This document shows, piece after piece, positions 1 through 4,820 of a DNA stretch of 5,226 nucleotides; position 1 is the stretch's first letter; each line of letters begins with the position of its first letter. A program made the position numbers and the translations under genes. This stretch comes from an uncultured cyanobacterium (lineage in GTDB: Bacteria > Cyanobacteriota > Cyanobacteriia > Phormidesmidales > Phormidesmidaceae): contig CALHGI010000573.1 in NCBI GenBank assembly GCA_938029995.1, positions 1 to 5,226 on the forward strand, given 5' to 3'. Below the pieces are notes generated by a model. That model saw only the letters and a list, made by a program, of their open reading frames with translations, had not been told where the DNA came from and did no database searches.

Positions 1-738
1 GGCTCATGGTTCTACTCCGATAAAATTGCCCTAGCCGCCCACAAGGCACAGCCAGTCAGCCAAGAAGCAGAGCCTGCGCTGTACGCCATGGTGGAAAAGC
101 TAGCTAAAAAAGCCGACATCCCCATGCCGGGGGTATACATTCTGCCCACCGAATCAGCCAACGCCTTTGCCACCGGTCGTGACCCGGAACATGCAGCCGT
201 TGCCGTCACCCAGGGCATCAAAAATATGCTGAGTAGCGAAGAACTCGAAGGCGTCATCGCCCATGAACTCAGCCACATCATGAACCGTGACACCCTAACC
301 CAGGCCGTAGCAGCCACCATTGCCGGAGCCATTTCATTCCTGGCCCAGATGCTGCAATACTCCATGTGGTTTGGCGGCATGGGCGGATCTCGGGACAATG
401 AAAATGGGCCCAACCCCTTAGCCCTGATGGCAACCCTAATCCTAGCCCCCATGGCAGCAACCGTCATCCAACTCGGCATTAGCCGCACCCGTGAGTTTGC
501 AGCCGATGCCGGTGCCGCTGACTTAACTGGCAACCCCCGCGCCCTGGCCAACGCCCTCAAGCGTCTTGAAGCCAGCGCCAAGCAAATGCCCATGAGCGGC
601 AACCCTGCCTACGAGCCGCTGATGATCATGCATGCGGTACCTAAGCAGATGTTTAGCGGCCTATTCTCCACCCATCCAGCGACAGACCTACGTGTTGAAC
701 GGTTGCTAGAACTGGAGCAAGAAGCCGCAACCGTATAG
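1..738 (+). CDS. htpX: Zinc metalloprotease HtpX (M48B), 5' end outside window
   Basis: Membrane-bound zinc endoprotease of the HtpX family, which degrades misfolded membrane proteins as a stress quality-control enzyme. The frame is open from base 1, and 245 codons are visible before TAG at 736-738. The family is usually about 285-290 residues, so roughly 40-45 N-terminal residues, with the first membrane helices, are missing. The visible part opens with the conserved FYSDK segment. The zinc motif HELSH is encoded at 262-276 (visible residues 88-92). The third ligand is the Glu of SRTREFAAD (codon 493-495), followed by the conserved LTGNPRALANAL stretch. Two hydrophobic segments lie between the zinc motifs (about visible residues 104-124 and 140-160), as expected. 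ATG 88 is internal, because homology continues upstream of it. The last codons overlap a 14-bp tandem duplication that supplies the stop. Identification is firm. Confidence 0.95.
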   Translation, partial: GSWFYSDKIALAAHKAQPVSQEAEPALYAMVEKLAKKADIPMPGVYILPTESANAFATGRDPEHAAVAVTQGIKNMLSSEELEGVIAHELSHIMNRDTLTQAVAATIAGAISFLAQMLQYSMWFGGMGGSRDNENGPNPLALMATLILAPMAATVIQLGISRTREFAADAGAADLTGNPRALANALKRLEASAKQMPMSGNPAYEPLMIMHAVPKQMFSGLFSTHPATDLRVERLLELEQEAATV

Positions 739-750
739 CCGCAACCGCAT
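723..750. repeat. 14-bp tandem duplication across the htpX stop codon
   Basis: AGCCGCAACCGTAT (723-736) is followed directly by AGCCGCAACCGCAT (737-750), with one mismatch. The first unit encodes the last HtpX residues. The stop TAG (736-738) is made by the last base of unit one and the first two of unit two. It is probably a slipped-strand duplication. Confidence 0.75.
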
Positions 751-801
751 AAGAGACCGATTGTCTCCCCCAGGAGATACCCGCATAACAAACGCTGAAT
801 T

Positions 802-831
802 AACCACTCCTGCATCGCTAGGGGTGGTTTT
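802..831 (+). terminator. Rho-independent-type terminator after htpX
   Basis: Stem AACCACTCC (802-810), a 10-base loop, then GGGGTGGTT (821-829): nine pairs with one G-T wobble. The T-run TTTT at 828-831 overlaps the 3' arm. It lies 64 bases after the htpX stop and only 25 bases before the next start codon, so it could also act as an attenuator for that gene. Confidence 0.7.
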
Positions 832-856
832 CTATGAATCATTCACCCCCTAACCC

Positions 857-1324
857 GTGACCACACAACAGAATCCCGTCATCCCTCGCCCACCGGCCCG
901 TTTTCTATGGCTCACCTTTGATTTCGCCCACTGCCTCAGCACCGACACCGACGACATCACCCCCCAAATCTTCCTCACCCTCATGGCCCATCCAGCCATC
1001 AAACAAATCAAACGCTTTACCGCCACCGCCGACCAGCAGTTAGAGGCTGACGACATCGCCCAGTGGGCCCCCGGAATTTTCACCGTCCAGGCTTATCGCC
1101 CTAACTTATCAGAAGTGTTGGACCACGTCTCAGCTCAGCTAGCTCCCCACCTGATGCCAGACGATCAAGCAACGAAAAATCAGCCCCCAACCCCATTGAC
1201 CATCAAGATATACACCCAAATTGCCGGACGCCATTACCCCGTTGCCACCGGCCTCAGCCAGGACGACATCAAGACGGCGGCAGAAGAGATTGAAACCCTG
1301 GTGCAGCACCACGAAAAAAGATAG
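857..1324 (+). CDS. Hypothetical protein, 155 aa
   Basis: I do not recognise this protein. The frame has a GTG start at 857, with an in-frame TAA just upstream (851-853), so GTG is the earliest possible start; the next in-frame ATG is codon 43. No Shine-Dalgarno sequence is visible; the bases before GTG are C-rich. The product appears soluble and cytosolic, with no signal peptide or membrane segment. Its N-terminal third contains a hydrophobic strand-like run (FLWLTFDF). A Pro/Gln-rich linker around residues 100-113 precedes a second block (LTIKIYTQIAGRHYPVATG) and an acidic, probably helical C-terminus. Codon use is rich in C-ending codons like the htpX gene beside it, which supports a real gene. 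It follows htpX on the same strand after the terminator and is convergent with infC. A weak TATGAA -10-like box at 833-838 could give it its own very short leader. Confidence 0.65.
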   Translation: MTTQQNPVIPRPPARFLWLTFDFAHCLSTDTDDITPQIFLTLMAHPAIKQIKRFTATADQQLEADDIAQWAPGIFTVQAYRPNLSEVLDHVSAQLAPHLMPDDQATKNQPPTPLTIKIYTQIAGRHYPVATGLSQDDIKTAAEEIETLVQHHEKR

Positions 1325-1440
1325 AAATCCCTGGCAAGACAACAGTCACCTGCCGCCGCTTTCAGCAAAACAAAGGACAGAATGGACTTGGCTGTGATGA
1401 GGGACGGCAAAAGACTACAGACCCTAGGCTGGCAGAGATA

Positions 1441-1472
1441 TAGGGCACCACAAGACTAGGGCACCACAAGAC
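1441..1472. repeat. Perfect 16-bp tandem repeat between convergent genes
   Basis: TAGGGCACCACAAGAC occurs at 1441-1456 and again at 1457-1472 with no mismatch. It sits in the 156-base gap between the 3' ends of the hypothetical gene and infC. Nearby, TAGGCTGGCA at 1425-1434 repeats the last bases of infC (1482-1491), each preceded by GACC. The gap holds no gene, and I found no convincing terminator in it. Confidence 0.8.
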
Positions 1473-1480
1473 AGGGACCT

Positions 1481-1966
1481 TTAGGCTGGCATCAGCTGTA
1501 AAACCAGGGCTCGACGATCAAACGATTGGACTTTTCCTTTCTCTTTAAGATCCTTCGAAATCCTCTCCAGGAGCTCAATAGCCCGGTCACGGTGCTGGTG
1601 TTCTCTCCCCCGTAAACGCACACGGAATTTAACAGAATCGCCCTTGCCCAGCCATTGAATCGCTTGGTTAATTCTCAACCGATAGTCCGATTCACCCACG
1701 TTGGGGCGAAACTTCACCTCTTTGACCGTGGTGCGTGCACTCTGCTTTTGGCGCTTCTTTTGCTGATACTGAAACTTACCGTAGTCCAGTATCTTAGCCA
1801 CAGGGGCCTGCTTACTTTCAGAGACTAGAACCAGATCGAGCCGAGCCTCTTCCGCTAATCTGAGCGCATCCTGGGTGTCAGTCAAGCCATGATTCGTATT
1901 TTCATGATCAATCAGCAACACCTTAGGAGCTTTAATCTGCCGGTTTATTTGATGTTTCTGTACGAT
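1481..1966 (-). CDS. infC: Translation initiation factor IF-3, divergent, probable ATC start
   Basis: IF-3 binds the 30S subunit, prevents premature 50S joining and proofreads the start codon and initiator tRNA. With the start used here it is 161 aa; the family is about 170-180. The N-domain shows INRQIKAPKV (residues 7-16), DALRLAEEARLDLVLVS and the signature LDYGKFQY (about 60-67). A basic linker follows, then the C-domain with VKEVKFRP (about 81-88), ESDY and RGRE (about 119-122). The C-terminal end is shorter than usual and lacks the common EGR-M-M pattern, having DRRALVLQLMPA instead. The nearest conventional start, GTG at 1919-1921, would cut off the conserved INR block, and no ATG, GTG or TTG lies further upstream in frame. 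ATC at 1964-1966 has GAGGG eight bases before it. No rpmI or rplT follows. IF-3 identity is firm; the start is inferred and fits the AUU/AUC starts known for infC elsewhere. Confidence 0.88.
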   Translation of the reverse strand: MVQKHQINRQIKAPKVLLIDHENTNHGLTDTQDALRLAEEARLDLVLVSESKQAPVAKILDYGKFQYQQKKRQKQSARTTVKEVKFRPNVGESDYRLRINQAIQWLGKGDSVKFRVRLRGREHQHRDRAIELLERISKDLKEKGKVQSFDRRALVLQLMPA

Positions 1967-2235
1967 GAGTCTTTCCCTCTCTACTTCGAGCGCGACAGAG
2001 ATAAACAGACACTGTTGCCAAACTAGGGAGATGACTATGGGATAGTGGACTAGTAATTCTAGCTATCACTAACTCAGCCATTCCTGACATCAGCGATCTA
2101 ACGAATTTTTCTAATCGTAGCTTACTGTTTTAAATCGGGAAACGGATCCGCAATAATGATTGTAATTCTGTAAAGAAAAATCAATCTCACCGAGGGTGCG
2201 TTGTAACCCTAGAACAGGTCCATCCATGAGATGGA
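1967..2235. other. Intergenic region upstream of infC
   Basis: This 269-base gap lies between the GST stop and the infC start, with both genes on the minus strand. It is AT-richer than its flanks. I see no tRNA, small RNA gene or ORF worth calling. It must hold the infC leader and any infC promoter, but no clear -35/-10 pair stands out. A perfect 6-bp hairpin, TCCATC/GATGGA (2219-2235), begins immediately after the GST stop. It has no T-run, so it is at best a weak or processing hairpin. A 5-bp AGGGT/ACCCT dyad follows at about 2193-2210. Confidence 0.5.
1975..1981 (-). promoter_or_regulatory. Ribosome binding site supporting the ATC start of infC
   Basis: Read on the minus strand this is GAGAGGG, ending eight bases before ATC at 1964-1966. 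No comparable purine-rich site precedes the other in-frame candidates (ATA 1946-1948, ATT 1934-1936); the GTG at 1919-1921 has only a partial AAGG that overlaps it. This site decides the start choice. Confidence 0.55.
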
Positions 2236-2907
2236 TTATGCACTCTTCCCAGGGGTATGGAGCTGATCAATCACAGCGATCACTTCAGATTCGGCAGCCG
2301 AATCCGCAGCCCACGCTTGGATGGAAGCCAACGCCTGCACCGCAGCGACAAAGGGTTGAGCTCCCGACGATAGCTGAATCTGATAGGTGACAAACCTTAG
2401 AGCAACCGGCGCATAGGCCACGTCGGCTAGGGAAAAATCGCCCAATAACCAGGGACCACCGTAGGTGTCGTAGGCGTCGGTCCACATATGCTCTACGCGG
2501 TCGATTTCCTGTTGGGTGGCGGGGGCTAGGGCGCTGCGCTCTAGGGGGATGCGGGCGCGAATATTTTGGGGCAGCTGCTCCCTAATGCCGAAAAACCCGC
2601 TGTGCATTTCAGCCGTAATGGAACGGGCAAGGGCCTGGGCCTGGGGAGCTGAGGGCCAGCCAATGGCATGGGGATGCTGCGATCTCACATAGCCCCAAAT
2701 CGCACTACTATCCCACACCCGAATATCCCCATCCAGCAACACCGGCACCCGCTTCGCCGGAGTGTACTGACTAATTTGCGACCAAGCATCCGTAAATAGC
2801 GGCAGCCGAATTTCCTCAAACGGCAGGCCACTTTCCCTAAGGAAAAGCCAGGCCCGTAGAGACCAAGACGAATAGTTCTTATTGCCAATGATCAATTTGA
2901 AGCCCAT
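2236..2907 (-). CDS. Glutathione S-transferase family protein
   Basis: A 223-residue cytosolic GST-family enzyme, expected to use glutathione for conjugation or as an isomerase/peroxidase cofactor; the substrate cannot be told. The N-terminal thioredoxin-like domain (residues 1-78) starts KLIIGNKNYSSWSLRAWL, where the Ser pair (13-14) lies at the usual catalytic position. RVPVLLDGD (53-61) carries the cis-proline and WDSS (65-68) the Asp/Glu-Ser glutathione-binding pair. The helical C-domain contains AEMHSGFFGIREQLPQN (99-115) and FSLADVAYAPV (158-168), the N-capping box region. The frame is open upstream to ATG 3003, but those 32 extra residues are Gly/Arg-rich and unlike a GST. ATG 2907 matches the family start and has a GGGGGA stretch just upstream. 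It is divergent from the ArsC/Spx-like gene across 113 bases, which suggests a shared regulatory region for two thiol-related genes. Confidence 0.88.
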   Translation of the reverse strand: MGFKLIIGNKNYSSWSLRAWLFLRESGLPFEEIRLPLFTDAWSQISQYTPAKRVPVLLDGDIRVWDSSAIWGYVRSQHPHAIGWPSAPQAQALARSITAEMHSGFFGIREQLPQNIRARIPLERSALAPATQQEIDRVEHMWTDAYDTYGGPWLLGDFSLADVAYAPVALRFVTYQIQLSSGAQPFVAAVQALASIQAWAADSAAESEVIAVIDQLHTPGKSA

Positions 2908-3020
2908 GGTGCATCCCCCAACGGACGAGATCCTGCCGAGACCCACCAGGCAAACATCCCTGCCTCCACGCCCCCGCAAAAAAATGCTACCATCCGTAGA
3001 CAAATTATGTAGGTTTTACC

Positions 3021-3374
3021 ATGGCGCTCCAGGTTTATGGCATTCCCAACTGCGGCACCTGCAAAAAAGCTCTGAAATGGCTAGATGCGAACGGTGTCGA
3101 CTATGACTTTATCAACACCAAGGACCAGCCCCCCAGCCCAGAGCAAATCACCGACTGGGTCGCCACCCTCACCGCTAAACCCATGCGCAATACATCGGGG
3201 CTGTCTTACCGCGCCCTAGGGGAAGACAAAAAAACCTGGAGCGATGAGCAATGGATAGCCGCCTTTGCGGAGGATGCCATGTTGCTCAAACGTCCCCTGT
3301 TTGTCAAAGACAAAAAGGCTGTATTAGTGGGCTTTCGAGCCAAGGAGGAAGAGTTGCAGGAAAAGTTGAACTAA
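3021..3374 (+). CDS. ArsC/Spx/YffB-like thioredoxin-fold protein
   Basis: A 117-residue protein of the ArsC/Spx/YffB family. Members are arsenate reductases, RNA-polymerase-binding redox regulators (Spx/MgsR) or glutathione-dependent thiol reductases (YffB). The opening VYGIPNCGTCKKALKWLDA contains a CxxC pair (Cys11, Cys14). The central NTSGLSYRALG resembles the NTRGTTWRKL block of E. coli YffB. The cis-proline loop LLKRPLF (Arg91-Pro92) and the closing VLVGF are family hallmarks. The length matches YffB (118) better than Spx (131). The CxxC is Spx-like, whereas YffB has only the first cysteine. Automated pipelines might call it Spx/MgsR or arsenate reductase; I cannot separate these from the sequence alone, and no ars genes are nearby. 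ATG 3021 gives the family N-terminus; no strong Shine-Dalgarno sequence precedes it. A small membrane-protein gene follows after 35 bases. Confidence 0.88.
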   Translation: MALQVYGIPNCGTCKKALKWLDANGVDYDFINTKDQPPSPEQITDWVATLTAKPMRNTSGLSYRALGEDKKTWSDEQWIAAFAEDAMLLKRPLFVKDKKAVLVGFRAKEEELQEKLN

Positions 3375-3409
3375 AATCTGACCATATAAACACTATACGG
3401 ACATAACCC

Positions 3410-3598
3410 ATGGGAGAAGCTAAACGCAGAAAGGAAACCGATCCTAACTATGGCAAAGTCGCCCAAAAGCGTCCCAACGAGAAACGCTTTAAACTCAACC
3501 TTGATCCCAGAAACATTTCGCCAACAGAAATGATCATTTGGGCGGTGCTCTTTGGCACAACAACCGCTGTATTCTTGGGCACATATGTCTGGCAGTAA
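3410..3598 (+). CDS. Small membrane protein with MGEAKRRK N-terminus, 62 aa
   Basis: The protein starts MGEAKRRKETDPNYGK, a basic motif I associate with small cyanobacterial proteins (DUF2839-like and others). The body differs from the DUF2839 members I can recall, so assignment to that family is tentative. Residues 1-30 are strongly basic and hydrophilic. One transmembrane helix spans about residues 41-60 (IIWAVLFGTTTAVFLGTYVW), and the protein ends two residues later. By the positive-inside rule the N-terminus is cytosolic. The gene lies 35 bases after the ArsC/Spx-like gene on the same strand and could be co-transcribed. AT-rich TATAAA and CTATAC boxes at about 3385-3398 might instead give it its own promoter. 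No clear ribosome binding site is seen. A small imperfect stem, CTGGCAG/CTGCCCAG (3589-3608), encloses the stop codon. Function unknown. Confidence 0.8.
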   Translation: MGEAKRRKETDPNYGKVAQKRPNEKRFKLNLDPRNISPTEMIIWAVLFGTTTAVFLGTYVWQ

Positions 3599-3681
3599 GT
3601 CTGCCCAGTAGCCAGGAGAGTTTCCATCAGATCTAGCCACTGAGCCATCTCCCAGGACTGCCCCATGACCTCTAGATAGCC

Positions 3682-3714
3682 AAAAGTGTCGCATTGCTAA
3701 CATCAATGCGACAC
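3682..3714 (-). terminator. Strong hairpin terminator of the RRM gene
   Basis: Perfect 11-bp inverted repeat GTGTCGCATTG (3686-3696) / CAATGCGACAC (3704-3714) with a 7-base loop. Read on the minus strand the stem is followed by TTTT (complement of 3682-3685), which makes it a terminator for the RRM gene whose stop is 65 bases away. It lies between convergent genes; on the plus strand no T-run follows, so any effect on the 62-aa gene would come from the hairpin alone. Confidence 0.8.
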
Positions 3715-3779
3715 CTGTAGTACTTCCTCAGCCTCAGCCCAGCTAAACAGATCAGCCTAGCTGGCGCATCCGCAACACC

Positions 3780-4040
3780 TTAGCGCTTGGGCCGTTCCTC
3801 ACGGGGACGCGCTTTATTAACGCGAATGTCACGGCCCAGCCACTCTGCACCGTCTAGGGCTTCAATCGCGGCATCTTCTTCAGAATCCGCAGACATCTCT
3901 ACAAAGGCAAATCCGCGAGGGCGACCGGTTTCGCGATCCATCGGGACAGTGACTCGCTTCACAGTGCCGTAATCTGCGAATACCTCCTGAATATCTTCCT
4001 GCGACACCGTGTAGGCTATGTTCCCTACATAAATGGACAT
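3780..4040 (-). CDS. RRM-type RNA-binding protein, 86 aa
   Basis: A cyanobacterial Rbp protein made of a single RNA recognition motif. RNP2 is IYVGNI (residues 3-8) and RNP1 is RGFAFVEM (42-49), with aromatic residues at the RNA-stacking positions. The fold ends around residue 77. The tail is only a short basic KARPREERPKR with no glycine-rich extension. In the family, Gly-tailed members are typically cold-induced, while tail-less ones (RbpD type, or Rbp2/Rbp3 of Synechocystis) have been linked to other roles such as placing photosystem mRNAs at thylakoids. Which applies here is inference. ATG 4040 is preceded by GGAG (4048-4051) at seven bases, a good ribosome binding site. The gene is monocistronic, with its own terminator at 3682-3714 and a long upstream region. 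It is convergent with the 62-aa membrane protein gene. Confidence 0.93.
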   Translation of the reverse strand: MSIYVGNIAYTVSQEDIQEVFADYGTVKRVTVPMDRETGRPRGFAFVEMSADSEEDAAIEALDGAEWLGRDIRVNKARPREERPKR

Positions 4041-4292
4041 GAACTTTCTCCAAACACTTGAAATAAGACTTTGGTAAGGGTAACTCCGGAGACAACCTGA
4101 CCTAGCAATAGCTCGCCCAGCTTCTGCACGAAAATTTACGCCTTATCCAGGGCCACATTAACACAGAAATTTGGGCTGCAATCGTTGCCTAGGCGACTTG
4201 TGAGGAAGGCTTGATATAAAGATATAGCCCAGCTAGAAATATCTTTTGTCGTAGACAAAACTCCAGGGTTTCACCCCCTAGAAAAGATCCCC
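4041..4292 (-). promoter_or_regulatory. Upstream region of the RRM gene with two dyads
   Basis: This 252-base region, read toward the RRM gene, contains no convincing gene. On the plus strand it holds a near-palindrome GTTGCCTAGGCGAC (4184-4197, core GCCTAGGC) and a perfect 7-bp inverted repeat TTTTGTC-GTA-GACAAAA (4244-4260). The AT-rich stretch between them includes GATATAAAGATATA (4213-4226). On the minus strand, TTGCAG (4176-4181) and TAATGT (4155-4160), 15 bases apart, could be a weak -35/-10 pair, giving a leader of about 110 bases. Long leaders are common for cyanobacterial rbp genes; the promoter call is tentative. Confidence 0.35.
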
Positions 4293-4484
4293 TTAGGTCA
4301 GAATTAAGCCCAGATCTCCGCAAGGGTTATCCTGCCTGAGATCGAGCATCAAAATTACTTGATTGAGCTCACTATCACTCCAATGGGGATGGGAGAGTTG
4401 CAGCGTACGTCGGCTCAGCTGGGTCAACGGTTTTTGTAGCCAGCCATTTTGCATATTAGTATTTTTTAGATCTTTATTAATCAT
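4293..4484 (-). CDS. Possible small hypothetical protein, 63 aa
   Basis: Not recognised. From ATG 4484 the frame gives 63 residues ending in TAA at 4293-4295. The composition is protein-like: an N-terminus rich in Asn/Lys, a Trp-Leu-Gln segment, then SELNQVILMLDLRQDNP and the hydrophobic end LGLILT. It is soluble, with no membrane segment. A weak AGGCGG lies about seven bases before ATG 4484. ATG 4454 is an internal alternative giving 53 residues, without a ribosome binding site. The frame is open further upstream to 4589, but that part looks like non-coding translation. The plus-strand frame over the same bases is Ser/Arg/Cys-rich and looks like a shadow. It is the best coding candidate in the 596-base gap between the RRM gene and the microprotein gene, and it would share its upstream region with the latter. 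Confidence 0.42.
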   Translation of the reverse strand: MINKDLKNTNMQNGWLQKPLTQLSRRTLQLSHPHWSDSELNQVILMLDLRQDNPCGDLGLILT

Positions 4485-4553
4485 GGTGAACCGCCTATCC
4501 AGGGGGCTATGTCGTTTTATCCTAGCGATTACTTCAAGCCATGTTGGTGCCTT

Positions 4554-4618
4554 ACCGTACGGTTTACCGAAACTTTGTAAGGGGCACATGGGGCTGTACC
4601 GTTTGATCAGCGGATCAA
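4554..4618. promoter_or_regulatory. Palindrome cluster upstream of the microprotein gene
   Basis: Perfect 10-bp palindrome ACCGTACGGT (4554-4563) overlaps a second dyad CGGT-TT-ACCG (4560-4569). Another ACCGT occurs at 4598-4602. Next comes a perfect 6-bp inverted repeat TTGATC-AGCG-GATCAA (4603-4618), ending seven bases before the TAAGG ribosome binding site. The arrangement resembles clustered operator half-sites between two divergent small genes. No clear -35/-10 pair was found. Confidence 0.35.
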
Positions 4619-4636
4619 TCAGATTAAGGCACAGTC

Positions 4637-4765
4637 ATGATCGATATTGAGTTCATCCAGGCGGGGGATAGTTGGCAGAACTGGGCATTCACCCTGACCT
4701 ATCTCAGTTTTTTACTCTTTATCGTGTGGCGGGTAATCGCATCGTCCTCCTCACCGCCCAATTAA
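4637..4765 (+). CDS. Single-pass membrane microprotein, 42 aa
   Basis: A short gene from ATG 4637 to TAA 4763-4765. The best support is a clean ribosome binding site, TAAGG (4625-4629), seven bases before ATG, plus a typical membrane microprotein layout. That layout is an acidic N-terminus (MIDIEFIQAGDSWQNW), one hydrophobic helix of about 18-20 residues from Ala17 (TLTYLSFLLFIVW), an Arg at its end and a Ser/Pro-rich tail. Charge distribution suggests the C-terminus is cytosolic. Cyanobacteria have many such proteins as small subunits of photosystems, NDH-1 or cytochrome complexes, but I cannot match this one to any named subunit. It lies 55 bases upstream of the cyclic-nucleotide-binding-like gene on the same strand, so co-transcription is likely. 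A small GGGT-CGAA-ACCC hairpin (about 4769-4780) lies between them. Confidence 0.62.
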   Translation: MIDIEFIQAGDSWQNWAFTLTYLSFLLFIVWRVIASSSSPPN

Positions 4766-4820
4766 ACGGGGTCGAAACCCTGGGCACCTTCAGTGAACCT
4801 TCAATTCATGGCTATTGATT

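Noticed and set aside
12..602. Long minus-strand frame opposite htpX
   Set aside because: It is a shadow of htpX; the plus-strand frame carries the HELSH motif and full family homology.
1422..1445. CCCTA/TAGGG dyad as the infC terminator
   Set aside because: Only five pairs with a 14-base loop and no adjacent T-run.
2219..2235. 6-bp hairpin just after the GST stop as a terminator
   Set aside because: The stem is short and no T-run follows on the minus strand, so it was only mentioned in the intergenic description.
2908..3003. N-terminal extension of the GST frame to ATG 3003
   Set aside because: The 32 extra residues are Gly/Arg-rich and unlike any GST, while ATG 2907 gives the expected family start.
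3371..3706. 111-residue minus-strand frame opposite the 62-aa membrane protein
   Set aside because: It spans the RRM terminator hairpin and has no recognisable motif; the plus-strand frame has the MGEAKRRK start and a transmembrane helix.
4363..4650. 95-residue plus-strand frame upstream of the microprotein
   Set aside because: Ser/Arg/Cys-rich composition with no motif; it overlaps the microprotein start in another frame and has no ribosome binding site.
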